Origin: Seriola aureovittata
Lineage: Eukaryota; Chordata; Actinopteri; Carangiformes; Carangidae
Assembly (NCBI RefSeq): GCF_021018895.1
Contig: NC_079380.1
Span: forward strand, 2,203,001-2,267,000
Direction: 5' to 3'
Length of the DNA: 64,000 nt
Part shown: one piece after another, positions 57,101-64,000 of the stretch
How positions within the stretch are numbered: position 1 is the stretch's first letter
Layout of the letters: the number at the start of each line of letters is the position of its first letter
The notes under the pieces: generated by a model
Told to the model about the DNA's origin: nothing
Database searches by the model: none
What the model saw: the letters and a program-made list of their open reading frames with translations, nothing else
Made by a program: the position numbers and the translations under genes

Positions 57101-60100
57101 CTCAGTCCTGACTACATCCAGACTACAGTCCTGACTTCAGTCCTGACTACATCCAGACTTCAATCCAGACTATAGTCCTGACTACAGTCCTGACCTCAGT
57201 CCTGACTTCAGTCCTGACTACAGCCAAGACTACAGTCCTGACTACAGTCCTGACTACAGTCCAGACTACAGTCCAGACTACAGTCCAGACTACAGCCAAG
57301 ACTACAGTCCTGACTACAGTCCTGACCTCAGTCCAGACTACAGTCCAGACTACAGTCCAGACTACAGTCCAGACTACAGCCAAGACTACAGTCCTGACTA
57401 AAATTGAGACTTTAGTCCTGACTACATCATTTGAAGACTTTTCTGTTTGCCACTGCCTTTTATTAAACCAAATTTGCGAGTTAATATTTTACACTGCACT
57501 GGAACTTTTATTCTCCTGTTTTATCTGTCTTATTCCTTTTTAGCTTCATTTATTTCCAAATTCAATTTTTAATTGTATTTAAATGTCTTTTTACTTGTGT
57601 TGCTTTTATATTCTGTCTTGATGGCTTTTATGCTCTATGTAAAGCACTTTGAATTGTCTTGTTGAAATGTGCTATACAAATAAACTTGCCATGCCTTGCC
57701 TTAAATCCAGACTACAGTCCTGACTACAGCCCAGACTTTAGTCCTGACTATAGTCCTGACCTCAGTCCTGACTACATCCAGACTTCAATCCAGACTATAG
57801 TCAAGACTACAGTCCCGAGTATCTGAGTATCACTCCCCCTTCAATCATTGATTGGTCAGTGGACCTTTAATCGTGCAGATATAATAAGTAAAATAAAATG
57901 TGATCATTACAATAATGATAAAGTTCAGTATAATAATGATGCATTTATTGGTCCTTGGGTATTTTCAATATAAAAACATTTCATTCTGCTGATGAGCCCA
58001 GTACCAAGACCTGAAGACTACATAGATAATGTTCTTTACCGTGACTGTTCACATAGTCGGTCCAAAATTTTTCCTGAAAATGGAAGAGAAAGAAAATATA
58101 ATGATGTAGCTTCATTAGAGAGAAGAAGAATAGACACATTGAGTGACGACCACAGGACATTTCATTCACAGTCCTCTCATCAGGTGCTACAGTACAGGTT
58201 CAGGTAACAGTTCTAGGAGTTCTGGTTCAGTTGAACGGCTCATCTTCAGACTGTAGATGTAACAATGCTGGGATATTAACTAAACGGCATTTTAATGGAC
58301 TCTTAATGATTTCTGGTGCCCTTCAAATAATTTCTCAGTCTGTTCACATAACTGTCACACAAGGTTCAAATGTTAAGGTGACGTCCACCTCCTCAACCCC
58401 TGACTGTCTTGAAAGCAGCTGTAAGGTTCTACATCAGCGTACGGCATCATTACCGTCTGAGCGTCGTCCTCGAACACCTCTCTAGCTTCCTCACGGCTGC
58501 ACATCTCCTCCATACACTCCCTTTCCAGACTGTCAGACACCAGCAGCTCAAAGTCCCAGCTGTTGTAGAGCAGCGAGCGCGACAGGAAGGAGGTGGCCGA
58601 CTGCTCGTCCAGCAGCACTGGCTCTCCTGCAGGACACAGGCCGTTTACACTCAGAGCACACACCGACAGCAACACAGCCCCATACACTGTGATACAGAGA
58701 TGCTATGAAGAAGCATCGTGTTGTTAAGACAGTTTTTCATTATCGTGGCTCTGCGCTCCAGATCTAAGGATCAGATGAAACACTGACTGAGGTTAAAGTT
58801 TTGGAGGACAAACTGCAGCCAAACAGTCCCATACATCCAACTCCTCCGAGCTCCACCAATTCCAGAAACTACTAAAACACATCAGTAAGTCACACACACA
58901 CAGATGGACAGTAACAAAGTACATTTACATAAGTACTGTACTTAATTATATTTTTTGAGTATCTACTCTTCACTTGAGCATTATTTTTTGGAAACTTCTG
59001 ACTGTTACTCCACTACACTTAAAATATTGTACAATTGACTCCACTATGAAGTACTTTCTATGAAGTACTCAGTGACTTCATTTTATTTTATTTTGAAAAT
59101 TTGATAGATCATACACTGTGTGCATCACAGGAAAAAAAACAATCACAGCCAACTCCTCCACTGTCAGTCATGTTTGAACCTGTCAGTGTCCTAACGATGG
59201 CGACGTTAGATAAAGAAGAGGCAGGAGATTCTTCACCAGAGACCATGGTCTGATCTGAGGTCTGTGTTTGAAGGTTTAGAAATAAAGACAGATTCCTTTA
59301 GTTTGAGATGTTTGCTGTGTTTACCACGACCAGACTTCATCACTGACTAAAGAAAAGAAACATGAAAACAACAATAGCTGCTTTTGTTGATTCATTTGTG
59401 TTTTTATGTCCATGTCTACAGTCTCTTTATCATATTCTACAGTCTTCTACACAATCATTACACTGCACCAAAACCCCAAGAATCCGGAGATATCCTTTTA
59501 AGGTTCTTGCAAGAATCTGGATCATATCAGGAACATGTCTGGAAAGTTTTACAATGCTGCGATCGGAGCATGTCCAGTCCAGGTTTCATCATATATGCGG
59601 TCATAAGATTTTCTGGGGTATTTTGCGCAGTTTTTTAAAATCAATTACTACAGTTCTATATCTCAAATGAGAATCTGACTGAACAACTTTGACCTGTATT
59701 GCAGTCGTATTTGAGCAGGAGAGTCTATACTTTGACTCATGTAATGGAGCTGTGGACATTGTCCACATCTGGTCGCACACATGTTCCGTCATCACCATGA
59801 GCACACATGCAGTAGTTTAATCTGACTCAAGTACTTCCAAGAGCAATAAATGTGGATTAATCCGCTGCTGAAAATAGTCCTCAAAAAGGTCACTATTTCC
59901 TCTTGTTAAGAGGCGTGTGATAAACACTACATTTACATTCACTCATTTATCTTTTACCCAAACTAACTTACAATGAGAGACATCACTGAAACTTCAGTGC
60001 AATAGGAGACCTTGGTGTAAGTACTAAGAACTACATCTCTGTAATACGTGAAGGAGATCAGGTGGAGAAGAGCCGTGAAAGTTCATAGTAAGAGTTAGTT

Positions 60101-60411
60101 AGACATGTCAGGGTTTTAGAGGTGTTAGGAGAGGAGGTGTGTTAGGAAACTACTGAGCCTTAATCAGAAGTGAAACTTTATAGTTGTGGTTTTAAAACTT
60201 AAAAGAGAAAATGGAGCCTAGTGGAGTCAGATGAACTGAGAGATGAGGAAGTGGAGTAAAAAATAAATTAAAACGAAATTAAAAAGAAAATGGTCTGTGG
60301 CTTAAAGGACTAAATGAAAACAGAATGAAATACTACAGTAGTTAAGGTGAAGTTATGAAGTTATGAAAGGTGAACTAAACAAACCTACGGAGAAACACAG
60401 AGAGAGAGAGG

Positions 60412-60459
<48 letters not shown>

Positions 60460-60720
60460 GTTTTACAGTTTTATCATAAAGGTAAAAAGAATAAAGAAAC
60501 AACATTCTGCAAACTGTTGATGACTGAATGACTGATGAATGAATTGTTGTTACTTCAGTGTTTTTGAACGAAGCAGTCAGTCAGAGACCGCGCTGTGTTC
60601 AGGGAGGTTACACGGCTCTGACAGGTGAGGCTTACCTGGACTGAGCCTGGAGGTGACGGCGCAGTGAGTCAGCTGCAGCAGGGACAGCACGGGGATCCAT
60701 ATTGCCGACAACACCGCCAT
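53982..60720 (-). CDS. prrg2: PRRG2-like transmembrane gamma-carboxyglutamate protein
   Basis: Exons 60636-60720, 58454-58626, 58040-58073, 56127-56259, 55635-55778 and 53982-54024; 612 nt, 203 residues, against 202 in human PRRG2. Order: signal peptide about 1-22 (MAVLSAIWIPVLSLLQL); Gla domain about 40-86 with SRSLLYNSWDFELL, the conserved pair in LERECMEEMCS and EEAREVFEDD; juxtamembrane EKFWTDYVNS; one membrane span about 107-130 (GLVAGILAVLVSAVIAIVLG); cytoplasmic LPSY (168-171) and PPPPY (184-188). In this family vitamin K-dependent carboxylation of Gla glutamates gives calcium and phospholipid binding, and PPxY motifs bind WW domains (YAP, NEDD4 type). The last exon (14 codons) is the least certain: it fits phase, length and a poly(A) signal, but the donor GG|GTAAGT also reads GGG TAA, a stop directly after PPPPYSG. 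Adjacent prr12 and rras agree with mammalian synteny. Confidence 0.87.
54115..54144 (+). repeat. (GA)n microsatellite
   Basis: About 14 GA units in the last prrg2 intron. Confidence 0.9.
54455..55030 (-). mobile_element. Tc1-like transposon, internally deleted copy B (prrg2 intron 5)
   Basis: The left part (54470-54545) holds AAAAGCTGAAATATCACATTG and ATTATTCAGACACTTTACTT; the right part ends GTGGTCTGAAAACTTTCTGA. These are inverse Tc1-type ends. The middle (54590-54900) is nearly identical to 2926-3230. Most of the transposase is missing, so it is non-autonomous. Confidence 0.72.
55180..55375 (+). repeat. Dispersed fish repeat (partner of 11705-11895)
   Basis: TGAGGTCACAGTGACCTTTT, GTCAAGGCGTTACTGAGATA, a GGACGGACGGACAGACGG run and AATATGCCTCCAGCTCTTGC. 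Opposite orientation to the ric8 copy. Confidence 0.6.
56759..57046 (+). mobile_element. LINE-like 3' tail, copy 1
   Basis: Ends TGTAAAGCACTTTGAATTGT, then GTGCTATACAAATAAACTTG and a GCCTT short repeat, the form of an L2-type LINE 3' end with terminal simple repeat. Confidence 0.6.
57426..57706 (+). mobile_element. LINE-like 3' tail, copy 2
   Basis: Almost identical to 56759-57046, with one fewer GCCTT unit and a C-to-A change in the TATTTACATG block. Confidence 0.6.
58907..59110 (+). repeat. Dispersed fish repeat, ACAAAGTACATTTAC type
   Basis: GGACAGTAACAAAGTACATT followed by AAGTACTGTACTTAA and a GTTACTCCACTACACTT block; similar copies are very common in fish introns. Confidence 0.6.
59930..60140 (+). 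repeat. Dispersed retroelement fragment, related to 27308-27440
   Basis: Contains TTTACATTCACTCATTTATC, AACTTACAATGAGAG and the TAGGAGACCTTGGTGTAAG block shared with 27308-27440. Confidence 0.6.
60410..60460 (+). repeat. (GA)n microsatellite
   Basis: GA units with GGGA interruptions in prrg2 intron 1. Confidence 0.88.
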
Positions 60721-61828
60721 GGAAGCGAACAGCTACACACAGAAGATCCTTCAAAGACGTGACTTCGACACCGATGGTCTGGAGGACGAAGCTCTGACCC
60801 TCCTACACCTGTCGGAGAGGCTGCAGTCTGCTCCACCTGTCCCAGCTGAAGCTAGAGGCTCAGAAACATGGAGGTAGTAGAGTCTGTGACTGAACGCCTC
60901 TGTTCTCAGCTCTGAAACTAAGTGTTGGGCTGTTCATCTTAAAACAAGTTGGACGACATACCAGCTGGAGGGAGGGACCTCCTCAAACCTGTGTGTCTAC
61001 TTGTCACTGTCCACTCACCGCACACTGCCTCTGTTTACCTGCTTGTTTTCTCCTGTGTGTGTGTGTGTGTGCAGTTGTAGCGTTACACACTGACAAGAGA
61101 GAAAACCTGACAACATCAATCTGTTAATAAGGAACATGTTGTCTGTCTTCTGTTACCTGTTCGTGTGTTTATGTCTATTTTAATGGCACGTGTGTAAAGT
61201 TGCCTATTTTTCCTACTGATGCAAAACTTTTTTGTTTTTAGTCATTTGACAAACTGCAAAATTCATTAACTGAATACTACAATTTAGATACAGCTAAGGT
61301 GTTATCATCCACCCCACGCTGACAGGTATCCCCATACACAAATGTAATATATCTACATATATTGAATTCCCATGTATAAAATATATGTACATACAAAATA
61401 AAAACATATATGTACAAATTATATATGAAACCTATTAGAAATTGGAACAATGCCATATATTGACATATATCTCTAGCTCATACAAATATGCATGTGTATG
61501 TATGTATTCTTATACTGTAGACATATGTTACATAATGTATGTATCCATCTCAAAGCCTGTCAATATATATTGATAACAGTAGGGTCCAAATATCAGAAAC
61601 CAGTTTCCCAGAATGGAAAGATAGAAAATTAAGTAATGAATAAGATTAACATATATAACCATATAGATTTTTAAATGTATATTGTGTTAATAAACTTGCA
61701 TATATAAATTAAATGTATATCATTAACATATATGTTTGCAACATGTTATATCATATAAAAAATTATCATAGATATGTAATAATATATGTACATATAAAAA
61801 TTTTACTATGGTATATGTATGTTACAAC

Positions 61829-61836
<8 letters not shown>

Positions 61837-61883
<47 letters not shown>
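61837..61883 (+). repeat. (TA)n microsatellite
   Basis: About 22 TA units in an AT-rich stretch, followed by a short TG run. Confidence 0.9.
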
Positions 61884-61893
<10 letters not shown>

Positions 61894-62130
61894 ATATATA
61901 TGTAAATATGTGATTATAATATATCACCTTATAGGTGACATATATGGCAACAGAACACATATATATATACATATATTACATTTCTGTACATTTCTGCATC
62001 ATTTCCTGTCAGTACTAAACAGCACAGCACATACATGCCAGTGCACAGACTCTACTACAGAGCTCATATGACCAAACCTTCAGCTCCACTGCAGTGAGCT
62101 GAATGTAAGGTGTGACACCTTGTTCATTAA

Positions 62131-62174
62131 GATCACACCTGGATCACACCTGGATCACACCTGGATCACACCTG
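62131..62174 (+). repeat. 12-bp tandem repeat GATCACACCTG
   Basis: Nearly four copies of GGATCACACCTG. Confidence 0.85.
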
Positions 62175-63374
62175 AAGTCATTAAAGACACAACAGAGTGA
62201 GGAGTTCCAATAAATGTTTTAATGATGTATAAATGTGATTGATATCAGTATAAAACAGATGATGTGAACAACAGGCTGCATATTAAAAAGTGAAATGAAA
62301 CATTTACAGATGGGGAACACTGACAGGAGTTTCTACTGAACTAATGGGGGGGGGGGGTCATCCTCAGCTCATCTTTTATTGCTGAAAAGCTGATTGAAGA
62401 TGTGAATCTTTTTTTGCAGCAGTGACCTCTACTGGCTGGTTGAGGCAGCACACTGTGAACAATCAGATCCATCCTCAGACACATCACATCACCGTGACAT
62501 CATGATGATGTCACATGTGACAGCTGTGGGAAACACTACATCAGTGAAACAGTGAGGACTCAGGACAAAACACCAGACCAGAATCTACTGGAAGAGGTCA
62601 AAGGTCATGGAGTTAGATTCAAGGAGGACCATGTTTGATCAGAGTCAAGGGTCATGTGATGAACCATCTCCATGACCGAGTCTCTCTGCTGATGAAGACC
62701 ATGAGATGCAGTTAAAATGTCTAGTGAGTGAACCTGGATCAGGATCCTATTGTTAAACTGCTGACTATCCTGGCAGTATCAGAATCCACACCAGTGAACC
62801 CAGAACCCAGTCCCTGCACAGAGGCTGGACTGTGCAAACACACACAGGTTCTGTTGTCATGGACACTGCTCTGCACAATGGTCCAGTCTCTAATTCAAAC
62901 TTAGACTCGTCCTCATCCAGCTGGTGAAGGCTGAGTTCCTAAACTGGAACAGTCTGGACCTGGATCATGTAAACCTGATCAGGCCCTTTATATGATTGGC
63001 CAGCCTGGTATTTATGTTTTCAATATTGTGTCTCCTTAAGGCCATGCATGTGGCGAGACGCGAGGAGGCGACAGGAAGCAGCGTCAGCTGTGCTGTGGGC
63101 TCTGCTGCCCCCTGCAGAACGGCAGGAGCACGACAGCACTCCATGTTCTGCCTGGAGTTTGGGCGTGCCGCACTTCATGAGAAAGTTGAAATGTTATGGA
63201 CAAATTTTGTTCAGTCAAGACGTAGAAGTGGAAATAACTTCCTGTCAGTCAGCTGAGGTCTAGTGATGTCACTGCTGACATCAGTACCTGCAGGACGCAG
63301 CATTTGCTCTTTTCTACATGATGGCACGATGATACTATGTACAGTAAGGTCATTATTACTCCAGGTCACAGGGA

Positions 63375-63474
63375 CAGTACCAGTCTCAGTACCGGTCTCA
63401 GTACCGGTCTCAGTACCGGTCTCAGTACTGACACAGTACCGGTCTCAGTACCGGTCTCAGTACCAGCGTCGGTG
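63375..63474 (+). repeat. 12-bp minisatellite CAGTACCGGTCT
   Basis: Seven to eight copies, some imperfect, in the probable rras 3' UTR. Confidence 0.85.
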
Positions 63475-63570
63475 TCAGTCTTTACATCCTCTCATCTAAA
63501 CAAAAGGTAAGACTCATTTAAAAGTTTTGGCAAAAGTGCAAATGAAACCATTTGAAAAGATAATTATGCA

Positions 63571-63572
63571 CC

Positions 63573-63631
<59 letters not shown>

Positions 63632-63636
63632 ACAAA

Positions 63637-63675
<39 letters not shown>
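63571..63675 (+). repeat. Compound (CT)n-(AC)n microsatellite
   Basis: CT tract 63571-63630 followed by AC tract 63635-63675, about 60-165 nt after the rras stop in transcript order. Confidence 0.9.
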
Positions 63676-63680
<5 letters not shown>

Positions 63681-63736
63681 TGGACAAGCTGTGGAGCTGT
63701 AAAGGGGCAGGGCTATGGTGTCCATGGTAACAGTGC

Positions 63737-63824
63737 TCAGAGGAGGACACAGGGACAGCCGCCACTGTTCTGTTTGCCTGAGTGACGAGCCGGAGGAGGA
63801 GGACTCTCCATCTCCTGAAACCGC
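63737..63824 (-). CDS. rras: R-Ras small GTPase, last coding exon (partial)
   Basis: After a CATCCACAG acceptor, the exon encodes one base plus 28 codons and TGA (63737-63739). It reads RFQEMESPPPPARHSGKQNS then GGCPCVLL. Human R-Ras ends with a proline-rich segment followed by GGGCPCVLL, so the identity rests on the hypervariable tail and CAAX box. CVLL (terminal leucine) predicts geranylgeranylation; the cysteine two residues upstream is a likely palmitoylation site. R-Ras acts at the plasma membrane in integrin and endothelial signalling. The GTPase core exons lie beyond base 64000. The adjacent prrg2 and prr12 match the mammalian neighbourhood. Confidence 0.86.
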
Positions 63825-64000
63825 CTGTGGATGAAGAAGAGGAGACACAGACAGGGGAATGAATCATTGTCAGGTGTTGTTGCTTGGCCCCTCCCCCCTG
63901 TGCAGATCACCCGGTGTCACTTTATTCCCTGTTGAGATCCCACATACAGGCTGATACAGGTTTAACAGAGGTTGAAAGTTCAGCTGGAGGGACGAGAGAA

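Larger units (their letters stand above)
56336..57820 (+). repeat. 12-bp minisatellite nested in a 665-bp higher-order duplication (prrg2 intron 3)
   Basis: Arrays of GACTACAGTCCT, GACTACAGTCCA and GACTACAGCCAA at 56336-56758, 57047-57425 and 57707-57820. They are separated by two copies of one LINE-like tail (56759-57046 and 57426-57706). The tails align with an offset of about 665 bp and show only about two base changes plus one GCCTT copy, so the duplication is recent. On the minus strand the arrays give a spurious open frame of VVWTVV and VVRTVV repeats. Confidence 0.88.
58627..60635. other. prrg2 intron 1
   Basis: Carries a dispersed repeat at 58907-59110 (GGACAGTAACAAAGTACATT start, TACTCCACTACACTTAAAAT), a retroelement fragment at 59930-60140 and a GA tract at 60410-60460. 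No further exon recognised. Confidence 0.55.
60721..62374. other. Intergenic region: prrg2 promoter side and rras 3' side
   Basis: Bases 60721-60870 are probably the prrg2 5' UTR and core promoter. 61340-61990 is strongly AT-rich with TATATG words and a pure TA tract. No coding exon seen. Confidence 0.5.
62375..63736 (-). other. rras: Probable rras 3' UTR
   Basis: Sequence after the rras stop codon. A minus-strand AATAAA at 62375-62380 is the first good poly(A) signal, giving a UTR of about 1.36 kb. It contains CT and AC microsatellites and a 12-bp minisatellite. Extent inferred from the motif only. Confidence 0.4.

Noticed and set aside
56284..57383. Minus-strand frames made of VVWTVV/VVRTVV repeats
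   Set aside because: Created by the 12-bp minisatellite whose period is a multiple of three; no start context, no conserved domain, inside a prrg2 intron.
58373..58687. Minus-strand ATG (58685-58687) in front of the Gla exon as the prrg2 start
   Set aside because: A CCTGCAG acceptor sits between it and the Gla sequence, and the exon at 60636-60720 supplies a proper signal peptide in the right phase.

Overview
The window is vertebrate nuclear DNA, almost certainly from a teleost fish and probably a percomorph. Evidence: multi-exon genes with GT-AG introns, conserved vertebrate proteins, many AC/CT/GA microsatellites, and dispersed repeats of kinds common in fish (Tc1/mariner and hAT derivatives, L2-type LINE tails). 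The species cannot be named from the sequence. Every gene found lies on the minus strand, so transcription runs from high to low coordinates.

Genes in transcription order: (1) rras, last coding exon only (63737-63824, CAAX end CVLL); (2) prrg2, a complete transmembrane Gla protein with PPxY motifs (53982-60720, six exons); (3) prr12, a complete very large AT-hook nuclear protein (20873-52979, sixteen exons, 2886 codons); (4) ric8, a G-alpha chaperone/exchange factor (5619-17791, twelve exons, 678 codons); (5) unc119, a lipid-binding chaperone of myristoylated proteins (45-3773, first three coding exons, running off the left edge). Exon joins were checked by hand: phases agree at every junction and the coding lengths of prr12 (8661 nt), ric8 (2037 nt) and prrg2 (612 nt) are multiples of three.

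rras, prrg2 and prr12 are neighbours in mammals too (human 19q13.33), so this part is an old synteny block, although rras is on a different side here. ric8 and unc119 stand head to tail 1.8 kb apart. Both family products handle heterotrimeric G-protein alpha subunits: RIC-8 folds and exchanges nucleotide on them, UNC119 extracts and traffics the lipidated forms.

Between exons the window is rich in repeats. There are two related Tc1 derivatives, a decayed mariner/Tc1 transposase, a foldback MITE family with TA target duplications, a 495-bp hAT MITE with a perfect 8-bp duplication, inverted copies of a TIR element on either side of the ric8-prr12 junction, remnants of two non-LTR retrotransposons in prr12 intron 12, and a young 665-bp duplication of a 12-bp minisatellite plus LINE tail in prrg2 intron 3. 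I found no CRISPR, operon, phage or other prokaryotic-type system. The most notable coding feature is an approximately 305-residue E/R/K-only expansion in prr12 exon 11.
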